From the NCBI GenBank assembly GCA_023511625.1, contig JAIMBD010000002.1, positions 186,001-250,000 of the forward strand: DNA of 64,000 nt, read 5' to 3'. This document shows positions 45,625-54,287 of the stretch, one piece after another. The stretch is from Bacillota bacterium. GTDB lineage: Bacteria; Bacillota; Sulfobacillia; Sulfobacillales; Sulfobacillaceae. The translations under genes were made by a program, and so were the position numbers. Every line of letters begins with the position of its first letter. The first letter of the stretch is position 1. Below the pieces are notes generated by a model that saw nothing but the letters and a program-made list of their open reading frames with translations, was not told the origin of the DNA and made no database searches.

Positions 45625-46716
45625 TTATTCCCAATGAAGCCCCTGCCCGGTTTCGAAATACTGGGCCACCACATCAAGAAACCGGGCGGCATCGGCGCCG
45701 TCCGCGACGCGGTGATCGACCGTCACGGTAAACTCGGCCCACCACGTCGCCCGCATGGCCCCCTGCGTCACGGCCACCCCTTCTTGAACCCGACCGGCCG
45801 CCAAGGCCAGAAACGTGCCGGGTGCCAACAGGGCCAAAAACCGGTCGACGCCCATCCCGCCGAGGTTGCTGAGGATGACTTCCGGCGAGCCCACGTCTTG
45901 CGGCAAAAGGCGCCCGGCCCGCGCCCGTTCGACCAGCCCGCGCCGCGCCTGCGCCAACGCCGCCAATCCAGTCCTCGGTTCCACAGACAGCACCGGCAGC
46001 ACCAGGCCCCCTGGCACGGCTACGGCCAACCCCACCTGGACCGCCGGCTGTCGGCGGGCTCGCGCCAAGGCCGGCGTCTGGGCAATCCCCAGCACCAGCG
46101 CCTGAAGCAGGCAGTCGGTCCAACCAACCCCCCGCGGCGCGCCCTCGCGTTCGAGTAGCGCTCGGACCGAAGCCATCTCCACGCGGCGGGCCGCCCAGAA
46201 GGACGGCACGGCGGCGCCTTCGGCGGTGACGCGCGCGACGGCGGCGCGCATGCGCTGGGTGCGCCGGCTCTGGGCCGCTTGTTCGACGTCCCGCGCCACC
46301 ACCCGCCCTCCAGGGCCGCTGCCTTTAACCTCCCGCAAATCCACCCCCAGCTCCCGCCCTAGACGGCGAGCGTAGGGGGAGGCCCGCACGCGTGGCCCAG
46401 ATGGTTCCCGAGGCGCTTGGGGATCAGGGCGCCCAGCCGGCGGGTTCGGCCGTTCCTCGGCCTGCGGCGGCGCTTCCCCGGGTTGCACGATCCAGCCGAG
46501 CACGGCACCCTCCTCGACCCACTCCCCTTCGGCGCCGACCACCCCGGTCAGAATCCCTGCCTGCTCGGCCGTGACTTCGATCGTCGCCTTGTCGGTCTCT
46601 AGCTCCAAGAGCACGGCCCCCGGAGTCACCGCATCGCCGGCCCGCCGGTGCCAGGCCGCAATGCGCCCGCCCCCACTGCCGAGGCCCAGGCGCGGCACCC
46701 GAATCGCTTCCGCCAT
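45625..46716 (-). CDS. Second 2-oxoacid dehydrogenase complex, E2 component
   Basis: This 363-residue acyltransferase has a lipoyl domain (about 1-78) with the lysine in LELETDKATIEV near 43. A linker, an E1/E3-binding domain (ASPYARRLGRELGVDLREVKGSG, about 112-137) and a catalytic domain with DHRVADG near 335 follow. It is shorter and more divergent than the E2 at 18291. Third gene of an E1alpha-E1beta-E2 operon, 28 nt after E1beta. Confidence 0.9.
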   Translation of the reverse strand: MAEAIRVPRLGLGSGGGRIAAWHRRAGDAVTPGAVLLELETDKATIEVTAEQAGILTGVVGAEGEWVEEGAVLGWIVQPGEAPPQAEERPNPPAGRPDPQAPREPSGPRVRASPYARRLGRELGVDLREVKGSGPGGRVVARDVEQAAQSRRTQRMRAAVARVTAEGAAVPSFWAARRVEMASVRALLEREGAPRGVGWTDCLLQALVLGIAQTPALARARRQPAVQVGLAVAVPGGLVLPVLSVEPRTGLAALAQARRGLVERARAGRLLPQDVGSPEVILSNLGGMGVDRFLALLAPGTFLALAAGRVQEGVAVTQGAMRATWWAEFTVTVDHRVADGADAARFLDVVAQYFETGQGLHWE

Positions 46717-46744
46717 CCTCGCTCCCCCCTACGGCGATCGGACC

Positions 46745-47719
46745 TTACGCCAACACGGTGCGCACGGCCTCCGCCACCGCCTCGGCACTGGGAATCACGG
46801 CCCGCTCCAAGGGGGGGCTGAAGGGAATGGCCACGGGACGGCCCCCCAAGCGGAAGATCGGGGCATCCAAGTCGTCGAAGACCTCGGATTGCAGGCGGGC
46901 CGCAAGTTCCGCGCCCAAGCCGCCCGTCACCACCGCTTCGTGCACGATGAGGACGCGGTGGGTGCGGCGGACCGACTCCAGTACCGGCTCGAGATTGAGC
47001 GGGCTTAATCCCAGGAGGTCCCAGACCTCGACCGAGATCCCGTCCCTCTCCAAGGCAGAGGCTGCCGCCAGCGCCGTTTCGCCCATGGCCGAGTACGTCA
47101 CCACCGTGGCGTCGCGGCCCGGGCGGCGCAGTTGCGGGCCCGGTCGCCACTGAGGGTCCCATTCCAAGGCCTCTCGCGCCTGCCGGCGCCCGTACAGCCC
47201 CTTATGTTCCATCACCACCACCGGCCCGGGTTGCCGAAGCGCCCACCGCACTGCCCGGTAGGCGTCGTTAGCCACCCCGGGCGCCACCACCGCAAGGCCG
47301 GGAACGTGCACCAGCCACGCCTCCAAGGACTGCGAATGCTGGGCCCCAGCACTGTGATAAATCCCGGCTTGGGTGCGCACCACCAACGGCACCGCCTGCT
47401 GAAACCCCGACAACAGCGCAAGCTTGGCGGCCTGATTGGCCAACATGTCCAAGGCCAAGGTGATGAAATCCATGAACATGATCTCCACCACCGGTCTGCG
47501 GCCAGCCAAGGCTGCTCCGACCGCAAACCCGGTGATGGCCGCCTCGCTGATGGGCGTGTTGAGCACGCGGCCGGCCCCAAAACGCTCGCGCAACCCCCGC
47601 GTCACGCCGAAAGGACCGCCCAAGGCTACGTCTTCTCCCAACAGCAGCACTGCGTCGTCCTCCGCCATGGCGTCGGTCAGCGCCTGCCGGATGGCTTCGG
47701 CATAGGTCCACTCAGCCAT
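46745..47719 (-). CDS. Second 2-oxoacid dehydrogenase complex, E1 beta subunit
   Basis: The 324-residue transketolase-like beta subunit shows LLGEDVALGGPFGVTRGLRERFG near 27, NTPISEAAITGFAVGAALAGRRPVVEIMF near 53 and HEAVVTGGLGAELAARL near 262. It overlaps the end of E1alpha by 8 nt and has no ribosome site of its own, so translation is coupled. Substrate is not defined by sequence; pyruvate, acetoin or branched-chain 2-oxoacids are all possible. Confidence 0.91.
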   Translation of the reverse strand: MAEWTYAEAIRQALTDAMAEDDAVLLLGEDVALGGPFGVTRGLRERFGAGRVLNTPISEAAITGFAVGAALAGRRPVVEIMFMDFITLALDMLANQAAKLALLSGFQQAVPLVVRTQAGIYHSAGAQHSQSLEAWLVHVPGLAVVAPGVANDAYRAVRWALRQPGPVVVMEHKGLYGRRQAREALEWDPQWRPGPQLRRPGRDATVVTYSAMGETALAAASALERDGISVEVWDLLGLSPLNLEPVLESVRRTHRVLIVHEAVVTGGLGAELAARLQSEVFDDLDAPIFRLGGRPVAIPFSPPLERAVIPSAEAVAEAVRTVLA

Positions 47720-48650
47720 GGTTGAGGACGGTCAGGTCGGGCCAAGGGGCTTTTTGGGCTTGTTCGCGCGCAGCCTCCACCTGGCGCGCCACCTCCTCTT
47801 CTACCGCCGCTAAGGCCTCTTCTGCCACGCCGCGTTCCGCCAAGGCGTCTCGCCAGCGCCGCACAGGGTCGCGCGCCCACTGTCGCGCCTGCTCCTCGGC
47901 ACTGCGGTAACCCTGCGGATCCCCTTCGTAATGGCCAGAGAGGCGCGCCACCTCTACCTCTAGAAAATAGGGGCCACCCGCGCGCACCTCGGCTACAGCC
48001 GCACGCGCCGCCTCAAACACCGCTTCGACGTCGCTGCCATCCACTCCGGCACTCGGGATCCCATAGACTTCGGCGAAACGTCGCGCATAGGCCACGGGGC
48101 TCTGCTCGGCGCGGGCCGTAAACTCCGCATAGCCGTTGTTCTCGCAGCAGAAGAGCACCGGCAGGCGCCAAAGACTGGCCAGGTTAAGGCTCTCGTGAAA
48201 GATGCCGGTCGTACTGGCGCCATCGCCGAAAAACACAGCCACGACGCCGCCGGTCGCCTGCCGCGCCCAGGCTGCCCCCAAGGCCAGGGGAATGGTGCCT
48301 CCCACGACTCCCGTGGCTCCCCAGAACCCGACGGCGGTGTCCACGAGGTGCATCGATCCCCCGAGTCCGCGGCAGACGCCCTCCGCGCGGCCCAGGATCT
48401 CCGCCAAAACCCGCGCGGGGTCGGCGCCGCGAGCCAGAAGGTGCCCATGCGCCCGATGGCCGGAAAACACCACGTCGCGGCCGTCCAGGGCATGGACCAC
48501 GCCCACGGCGGCCCCTTCCTGCCCGATAGCCAGATGCACAAACCCGGGAACCAGACCCGCCCGGACCCACTCAGCCACCGTCTCCTCAAAGCGGCGAATC
48601 AGAAACATCGCGCGATATAGCGCAATGCCGTCCTCGACGCGGATGGCCAC
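47712..48650 (-). CDS. Second 2-oxoacid dehydrogenase complex, E1 alpha subunit
   Basis: The 312-residue TPP-binding subunit has GGSMHLVDTAVGFWGATGVVGGTIPLALG near 95-125, the TPP motif FFGDGASTTGIFHESLNLASLW near 140 and CCENNGYAEF near 165. It is close in style to AcoA/PdhA-like alpha subunits. The GTG start follows AGGGAGGGAGG. No E3 gene is present. Together with the operon at 18291-21451 this is the second such complex in the window. Confidence 0.9.
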   Translation of the reverse strand: MAIRVEDGIALYRAMFLIRRFEETVAEWVRAGLVPGFVHLAIGQEGAAVGVVHALDGRDVVFSGHRAHGHLLARGADPARVLAEILGRAEGVCRGLGGSMHLVDTAVGFWGATGVVGGTIPLALGAAWARQATGGVVAVFFGDGASTTGIFHESLNLASLWRLPVLFCCENNGYAEFTARAEQSPVAYARRFAEVYGIPSAGVDGSDVEAVFEAARAAVAEVRAGGPYFLEVEVARLSGHYEGDPQGYRSAEEQARQWARDPVRRWRDALAERGVAEEALAAVEEEVARQVEAAREQAQKAPWPDLTVLNHG

Positions 48651-48718
48651 CCCGCCTCCCTCCCTCCATGCCTTCCCGATGCCATGGTACCGTACCGGCT
48701 TGGCTTCCTCAACGCCTG

Positions 48719-49579
48719 CTACTCTCGGGCAGTGGGAAACCACCAGGTGCGCTGCGGCAAGAGATACCGGTCGGTCGCCACGTTCACCACTCTTCGGATG
48801 GGCGTCAGACGGTCGACGGCCGCGGCCACGAGCGCCATCTCCCCCGTCACGGCAGGTGCCAACCGCAAGGCCGTGCGATAGCACCAGCCGGCCAACGCCT
48901 CCATCCAGCGCACCGGGTCATCGGGCAGCCGAGGTTCCTGGTGCGCCGGTCCCGCCCACGCTGCCACTGCCTGCCATCGCCGCCACCAGCGGCTGGAACG
49001 GCCCAAAAAATCGGGGAAGACTCCGGCCAAAAACAACGCCAAATCTCCAAGGCGCCGGTACAGCCACGGCCGTTCCTCCGCCCGGGCCACCTCCAGCCAC
49101 TGCACCAGATGCAGGGGGTCGAGCTCGCTGATGCGCTGGCGCACCATGCGCCCGCGCCGTTTCACCCGTACGGCACCGCTGGCGACATGGGTATACGAAT
49201 CCAACAGTTCGGCCACGAACAGCCGCAGCTCAGCGTCGGCCAACACCTGGCGCAACGGATCGACGTCAAAAACGAAGAGGCGTTGACGCGGGCCGACCCA
49301 TTCGGGCACGGCCCCGACCCCGTGGAGATCCTGGGCCAGCCGTCCGAGCGCGGCACTGAAAAACAGGAACGGCGAAAGATCGTGGCGCAACCCTTGCTGC
49401 GGTTGTGCGCGAATGGCTTCGAAGGTGGCCGGATGACGGATCCAGTACTCGGCCCAACCCGGCTGGCGGCGCAAGTCCTCGGCGGTGACCGTCCGCCCTT
49501 GGATTGCGCTGGCCACCGCCGCTAGGCACTCGAGGTCGCCGTCCGTGAGATGGTCGAGATAGCGTTCAGCCACCCGCAT
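48719..49579 (-). CDS. Conserved-looking protein of unknown function
   Basis: I do not recognise the family. The 286-residue protein is soluble, rich in Trp, Arg and Leu, and appears mostly helical. Conspicuous segments are HDLSPFLFFSAALGRLAQDL near 90, HVASGAVRVKRRGRMVRQRISELDPLHLVQWLEVA near 155-190 and FLAGVFPDFLGR near 210. The DSYTHVASG and HDLSPF blocks look like a ligand site, but that is a guess. The ATG has GAGGAGGGAG upstream, so it is a real gene. Neighbours are the second dehydrogenase operon and a divergent deacetylase. Confidence 0.8.
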   Translation of the reverse strand: MRVAERYLDHLTDGDLECLAAVASAIQGRTVTAEDLRRQPGWAEYWIRHPATFEAIRAQPQQGLRHDLSPFLFFSAALGRLAQDLHGVGAVPEWVGPRQRLFVFDVDPLRQVLADAELRLFVAELLDSYTHVASGAVRVKRRGRMVRQRISELDPLHLVQWLEVARAEERPWLYRRLGDLALFLAGVFPDFLGRSSRWWRRWQAVAAWAGPAHQEPRLPDDPVRWMEALAGWCYRTALRLAPAVTGEMALVAAAVDRLTPIRRVVNVATDRYLLPQRTWWFPTARE

Positions 49580-49778
49580 CGGTCTCCCTCCTCGTCCGGC
49601 CCGGGCACCATCGCTCTCCCAGAGCCATGCCACGACCGACGATATCCTTCTGAATCCTGGTCTACGCGCCGGCTGCATCGCCGTCAAGACGCCGGGGGCG
49701 CGAGGATAATCGGTGCCGAGGCCCGCCATACTGTGGGCGGTGAGCGGTGTTGCAAGACCGCACCCAAGAATCCCTCGG

Positions 49779-49829
49779 AAAGGAGGAACAGGGTCCCCAT
49801 CGAACGGGATCCTGTGCTGGACGCCGACC
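49779..49829 (+). promoter_or_regulatory. Distant ribosome site and hairpin before the deacetylase gene
   Basis: AAAGGAGG at 49779-49786 lies 43 nt before the ATG. In between, a 9-pair hairpin (49789-49797 with 49806-49814, one G-U) would shorten the gap to 17 nt. No usable start codon stands closer to the AAAGGAGG in the coding frame. The gap 49580-49778 shows no convincing promoter. Confidence 0.4.
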
Positions 49830-50615
49830 ATGCTGAAGTCGTTCGACGCGTTGTGGCGCGGCTGGCGCCCTGCCCTTCGCCGCGCCGTTCTCTGCACCGC
49901 CGGCATGGCGGGGGCGCTGGCCTTGGGCTGGTCGCCTCGGTCCCACGCCGCCCTGGCCACCAGCCGCACTCCGGGCGTCATCCGCCAGGTGATCACCTCG
50001 AAAAAAGTGGTCGCGCTCACCTTCGACGACGGGCCCACCCGTCGCTGGACGCCGCAGATCCTGGCCATTCTGACCCACGACAAAGTACCGGCCACGTTCT
50101 TCGTAGTGGGCTCGCACGCGCTGCGCCATCCCACCTTGATCCAAGACGAGGTCCGCGCCGGGATGGAGATCGCCAGCCACGGTTCCCGCCACCTGGTTTT
50201 GCGAGGCAAGGATGCCGCCACCATTCGGCGCGAGGTGGAAGAGAACGCCGCCATCCTGAAGTCGCTGGGCGCCCCTGCTCCCACTCTTTATCGGCTGCCC
50301 GCTGGCCAGTCGGACCGCACGGCTTTGACTGTGCTTCACCAGATGGGGTATCAGGTCATCGGCTGGACCATCGACACCCGCGACTGGCGGCGGCGCTACA
50401 GTGCGCAGCAGATGGTGGATCTGGTCCTCAAGCAGATCGAACCCGGAAGCATCATCATCTTCCACGACGGCCCGAACTCGTCGGACCAGACCGTGGCGGC
50501 TGTGCGTGCCCTGATTCCCGCGTTGCGCGAGCGCGGCTACCAATTTCTCACCGTCAGTCAAATGCTCAAAGAAGAGGTGCTCAACCGCGATCGCCTCGGT
50601 GACCTCGTGCCTTAA
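49830..50615 (+). CDS. Polysaccharide deacetylase (NodB homology), exported
   Basis: The 261-residue protein starts with a signal anchor (about 15-40, ending SHAALA). Then comes a NodB domain with LTFDDGPTRRWTPQIL near 64 (catalytic Asp), SHGSRH (HxxxH metal ligands) near 116, RLPAGQSD near 155 and IIIFHDGPN near 215. It resembles PdaA/PdaB-like peptidoglycan N-acetylmuramic or glucosamine deacetylases of spore formers. The ATG has no close ribosome site. Confidence 0.87.
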   Translation: MLKSFDALWRGWRPALRRAVLCTAGMAGALALGWSPRSHAALATSRTPGVIRQVITSKKVVALTFDDGPTRRWTPQILAILTHDKVPATFFVVGSHALRHPTLIQDEVRAGMEIASHGSRHLVLRGKDAATIRREVEENAAILKSLGAPAPTLYRLPAGQSDRTALTVLHQMGYQVIGWTIDTRDWRRRYSAQQMVDLVLKQIEPGSIIIFHDGPNSSDQTVAAVRALIPALRERGYQFLTVSQMLKEEVLNRDRLGDLVP

Positions 50616-50654
50616 CAGCGTTGGCAACGCCTCCCTGACTTGCCTGCGGATCCC

Positions 50655-50670
50655 GCCGCCCTTCGGCGGC
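50655..50670 (+). terminator. Putative terminator after the deacetylase
   Basis: GCCGCC-CTTC-GGCGGC, a stable UUCG-type hairpin 39 nt after the stop, followed by CCGCGACTTT. The T-tract is weak. It lies before the asparagine synthetase leader. Confidence 0.45.
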
Positions 50671-50739
50671 CCGCGACTTTGCCCCTGCATACCATGGCGG
50701 GTGATCACCAGCTTTGAACGGGGCAAAGGAGCGAGCGGC

Positions 50740-52587
50740 ATGTGCGGAATCGCGGGATGGTGCGATTGGGAGCGGCCCTTGGACGGCGAGCGCGCGGTGC
50801 TGGAGGCGATGTCGCAACCGCTGGCTTGCCGCGGCCCGGATGCCGAAGGGATGTGGGTCGCCCGCCACTGCGGATTTGCCCACCGCCGACTGGTGGTGGT
50901 CGACCCCGAGGGCGGCCAGCAGCCGATGGTGCGCCAGGTGGGAAAAGACCCGGTGGTCTTGATCTACAACGGCGAGCTGTACAACACTGAAGAGCTGCGC
51001 CAGGAGCTCAGCGCCTGTGGCCACCGGTTTGAGGGGCATTCCGACACCGAGGTGCTGTTGGTCAGCTACCTGCAGTGGGGAGTCCAGGCCCTGGAGCGAC
51101 TGAACGGCATCTTCGCCTTCGCCATCTGGGATGCCCGCCATCAAAGCCTGTTTTTAGCGCGGGACCGGTTAGGCGTCAAACCCTTGTTCTACGCCCCCCG
51201 CGGGCGAGGTTTGGTGTTCGGTTCCGAGCTTAAGGCGTTGTTGGCGCACCCGGCAGTGGAACCGGTCCTCGAGGCCGATGGCCTGGCTGAGGTCCTAGGC
51301 CTCGGGCCCGCGCGCACCCCCGGCCACGGCATCTTCCGAGGAGTGTACGAGCTTCGGCCGGGGTTCGCGCTCTGGGCCGACCGGCGCGGAGTGAGGCTCC
51401 AGCGGTATTGGAAACTGGAGAGCCGCCCCCACCCTCACAGTCCCGAGCAAACACGTCGGCACCTCCAAGACCTGTTGGTCGACACCGTGCGGCGCCAACT
51501 CGTGGCCGACGTGCCGGTGGTGACGCTCCTCTCTGGAGGCCTGGACTCCAGTCTCGTCACGGCCCTGGCCCATCAGGCCTTTTTGGAGAGCGGCCGGGGA
51601 CCGCTGCACACCTTCTCCGTCGAGTTCGTGGACCAAGCGCGCCACTTTCGCCCCACCGAATTCGTCACCAGCTTGGACGCCCCGTGGGTGGCCCGCGTCT
51701 CCAAGACCTTAGGCACCATCCATCATACGGTGGTCCTCGACACTCCGGCCCTTGACACCGAGCTCCTCCCTTCGCTCTGGGCCCGCGACCTACCGGGGAT
51801 GGCCGACATCGACACCTCGCTGATGGTGTTTTGCCGGGAGATCAAGCGCGAAGCCACCGTGGCCCTGTCCGGGGAAGCGGCCGACGAGGTCTTCGGCGGG
51901 TATCCCTGGTTTCGCTTGCCTGAAGCCATTTGGTCCGATACCTTCCCGTGGTCGCGCACAGTGTCGGAACGGTTGCGGGTCTGGTCGCCGGAAGCTGTCC
52001 ACATGACGCGCCTTGAAACGTACATCGCCGCACGCTATCGCGAGGCCCTAGAGGAGGTCCCGCACCTTGCGGGAGAAGAGGGGGAAGCGCGACGGTTGCG
52101 CGAGATCGCCTATCTCAGTCTGACCCGCTTCCTCGCCTGCCTTTTGGATCGCAAGGACCGGATGAGCATGGCCTCGGGGCTGGAGGTCCGGGTCCCTTAC
52201 TGCGACCACCGGCTGGTCGAGTACGTCTGGAACATCCCTTGGGACCTCAAGCGGTATCGCGGAGAAGTGAAAGGCATCTTACGCTGGGCCGCTGAGGCGT
52301 GGTTGCCGCCCGAGGTCGCCTGGCGCCGCAAGAGCCCTTACCCCTCCACCTTGAACCCCTCGTATCGCGAAGCCATGCGCCGGCGGCTCATCCGTGAGGT
52401 GTTGGAAGACCCTACAGCGCCAGCCCGTCCCTTCATCCGGCTCGACTTCGTGCGCGCCTTGACCGACCCCCGCCAGGAGATCGCCAACATCCCTTGGTAT
52501 GGACAACTGATGGGCACGGCCCAGCTGTTTGCCTACCTTATCCAATTCAACGCCTGGCTGCGCGACTACCGCATTCGCATCGCCTGA
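50740..52587 (+). CDS. asnB: Glutamine-hydrolysing asparagine synthetase
   Basis: The 615-residue enzyme makes asparagine from aspartate, ATP and glutamine. The N-terminal nucleophile domain starts MCGIAGW (Cys2 becomes the nucleophile after Met removal), with RRLVVVD and YNGELYNT following. The synthetase domain has the PPi loop LLSGGLDSSLV near 260 and LSGEAADEVFGGYPWFR near 378. Length matches the Bacillus AsnO/AsnB type. AAAGGAGC lies 8 nt before the ATG. Confidence 0.94.
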   Translation: MCGIAGWCDWERPLDGERAVLEAMSQPLACRGPDAEGMWVARHCGFAHRRLVVVDPEGGQQPMVRQVGKDPVVLIYNGELYNTEELRQELSACGHRFEGHSDTEVLLVSYLQWGVQALERLNGIFAFAIWDARHQSLFLARDRLGVKPLFYAPRGRGLVFGSELKALLAHPAVEPVLEADGLAEVLGLGPARTPGHGIFRGVYELRPGFALWADRRGVRLQRYWKLESRPHPHSPEQTRRHLQDLLVDTVRRQLVADVPVVTLLSGGLDSSLVTALAHQAFLESGRGPLHTFSVEFVDQARHFRPTEFVTSLDAPWVARVSKTLGTIHHTVVLDTPALDTELLPSLWARDLPGMADIDTSLMVFCREIKREATVALSGEAADEVFGGYPWFRLPEAIWSDTFPWSRTVSERLRVWSPEAVHMTRLETYIAARYREALEEVPHLAGEEGEARRLREIAYLSLTRFLACLLDRKDRMSMASGLEVRVPYCDHRLVEYVWNIPWDLKRYRGEVKGILRWAAEAWLPPEVAWRRKSPYPSTLNPSYREAMRRRLIREVLEDPTAPARPFIRLDFVRALTDPRQEIANIPWYGQLMGTAQLFAYLIQFNAWLRDYRIRIA

Positions 52588-52631
52588 CGGCGTCCCCGGT
52601 TCCGGCTATACTCGTTGCCGAGGGATGTGCA

Positions 52632-53408
52632 ATGGTAGGCATTGTGGATCTAGACGCGGCCCTTCCCGCCTCCAGACGCCACTTGGCCCCGGTAATGGCC
52701 GAAGCCCTGGCGCTCGGAGTAGGGCGGGGCGAACGCGGCACCATGGAGGCGGTGGTGGTCATCGACCGGCCTTGGGACCGGGTGGCCCTACTCGGCCCCC
52801 GCGACCGCGCGCTCGCGCGGGTATGGGCCGGGGCGCGGCTTTTGGCCGAGGCCGGCTATCGCGTGCTGTGGCGCCGCGAAGGCGGCACGGCAGCCTTGCT
52901 CGATACCGGATGCCTCGCTTTTTGCGTCATCCGCGCCGGTCAAGCCTGGGAGTGGCGCCGGCACTTTGCCGAACTGACGGCCGGGGTACGCCAGGGCTTA
53001 GAACGCCTAGGGGTGCCGGTAACATTCGGCGAAGCCCCCGACACCTGGTGCCCCGGCCCCTACGACTTCCTGGTTGGCACGCGCAAGCTTGGGGGCGTGG
53101 CGCAGGCCATCCGCCAAGGCTACACCTTGGTAGGCGGAATCGTGCCGGTACATCAGGACCGCCATCGCGTGGCCTCGCTGCTGGAGCAGTTCTACGCCGC
53201 GGCTGGATCGCCGCGCCGCATCGCTTCCGATGCCACCATCACCGTAGCCGAGTGGCTAGGCCGACCGGTTACCGTCGACGAGGTGGCCCGCGCCATCCTC
53301 ACCACCTATGCCGCGGCGGGCCCGGTGGTCCTCCAGCCGTCCGAGGCCGACTGGCAGCGGGCCGAGGCCTTGTACGCCGAGCGCCTCGTCCTGGCCCCGC
53401 CCGTATAA
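52632..53408 (+). CDS. Lipoate/octanoate ligase-transferase family protein
   Basis: The 258-residue protein has the biotin/lipoate protein ligase fold. RRHFAELTAGVRQGLERLGVPV near 114 and DFLVGTRKLGGVAQAIRQGYTLVGGIV near 150-176 match the LplA/LipM family, with the RKLGG lysine as the substrate-binding residue. The N-terminal 45 residues are atypical. It may attach lipoate or octanoate to the two E2 proteins encoded in this window. Ligase and transferase cannot be told apart here. It is 44 nt after asnB, with GAGGG before the ATG. Confidence 0.82.
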   Translation: MVGIVDLDAALPASRRHLAPVMAEALALGVGRGERGTMEAVVVIDRPWDRVALLGPRDRALARVWAGARLLAEAGYRVLWRREGGTAALLDTGCLAFCVIRAGQAWEWRRHFAELTAGVRQGLERLGVPVTFGEAPDTWCPGPYDFLVGTRKLGGVAQAIRQGYTLVGGIVPVHQDRHRVASLLEQFYAAAGSPRRIASDATITVAEWLGRPVTVDEVARAILTTYAAAGPVVLQPSEADWQRAEALYAERLVLAPPV

Positions 53409-53432
53409 CGAGGGGGTGGGCGCCCTTGGGGG

Positions 53433-54287
53433 TTAGCGCAGGTACTCTCCGACATTTAAGAGTTCCGCCGGGCCATCGGCCGGAACCAGCGCCCTTAAAA
53501 ACGGTAACGCGGCCTTCAGCGCACGGGTGGCAGGCGAAAAGCCCGGCGTGTGCATCAGGGGATGCAGCCAGTACACGGTAGTCCCCGCCCGGCGGAACCG
53601 AGTCAACGCCGCGCGCAGGGCCTCGGGATCCCCGCGGTCCCACCCGTCGGAAATGATCCACACCATCGTGCCCGGTCGCAGGAAGCCACCATAGGGACCT
53701 TGAAGCCAGCCGAGCAGGCTCTCGCCGATGGTGGTGCCCGATCCCCAGACGCGGAACACTGCCTGGAGGCGCTCACCGCCGTGCCGGTAGGAACCCGAGA
53801 ACGCGGCGCTGACATCGGCCACCCCGGTGCCGAAGGCAAACACCGCCCATTCGCCGGCATCGCCCAGCACGCGGTACAACCAAGGCCACAACCACTCGGC
53901 GTATTCCACCATCGAGCCCGACACATCCCAAAACACCACCAGCCGCTCGGGCCAGCGGCGCTTCGGCCGCCGACGAAGGTCGAGCCCCAACCCCCCCGTG
54001 CGCGCCCATTGGCGAAAGGTTTTGCGCCAGTCCACGGCGGGATCCGGTTGCGGCTGCCGCCAACGGTACAGACGGCTTTTGCGCACCCGCGGAAACGGCG
54101 AGACGACGCGATGCACCCACGGCGGCCATTCCGGAGCGGCCGTCCGCCACGCCCGCCCCCGGCCCACAGAGGCGGTCGCCCCTTCCCCGCGAGGCTTCTC
54201 GTCGTTGCGCCGACCCGACTGCATCGTCGTCTCGGGCTCCGCCCGAGGGAGCCCCGGCGGTGTGGGCGGCCGGGGCGCTGGCGCCAC
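53433..54287 (-). CDS. VWA-domain (CoxE-like) protein
   Basis: The 284-residue protein has a basic Pro/Arg-rich N-terminus (1-80) and a von Willebrand A domain with the metal-ion motif FWDVSGSM near 121 (DxSxS), a later Thr in GSGTTIGESL near 184 and ISDGWDRGDPEAL near 213. CoxE/VWA proteins work with MoxR ATPases in metalloenzyme maturation. It begins directly at the MoxR stop (TGAGTG). The ATG at 54224 is an alternative start. Confidence 0.88.
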   Translation of the reverse strand: MAPAPRPPTPPGLPRAEPETTMQSGRRNDEKPRGEGATASVGRGRAWRTAAPEWPPWVHRVVSPFPRVRKSRLYRWRQPQPDPAVDWRKTFRQWARTGGLGLDLRRRPKRRWPERLVVFWDVSGSMVEYAEWLWPWLYRVLGDAGEWAVFAFGTGVADVSAAFSGSYRHGGERLQAVFRVWGSGTTIGESLLGWLQGPYGGFLRPGTMVWIISDGWDRGDPEALRAALTRFRRAGTTVYWLHPLMHTPGFSPATRALKAALPFLRALVPADGPAELLNVGEYLR

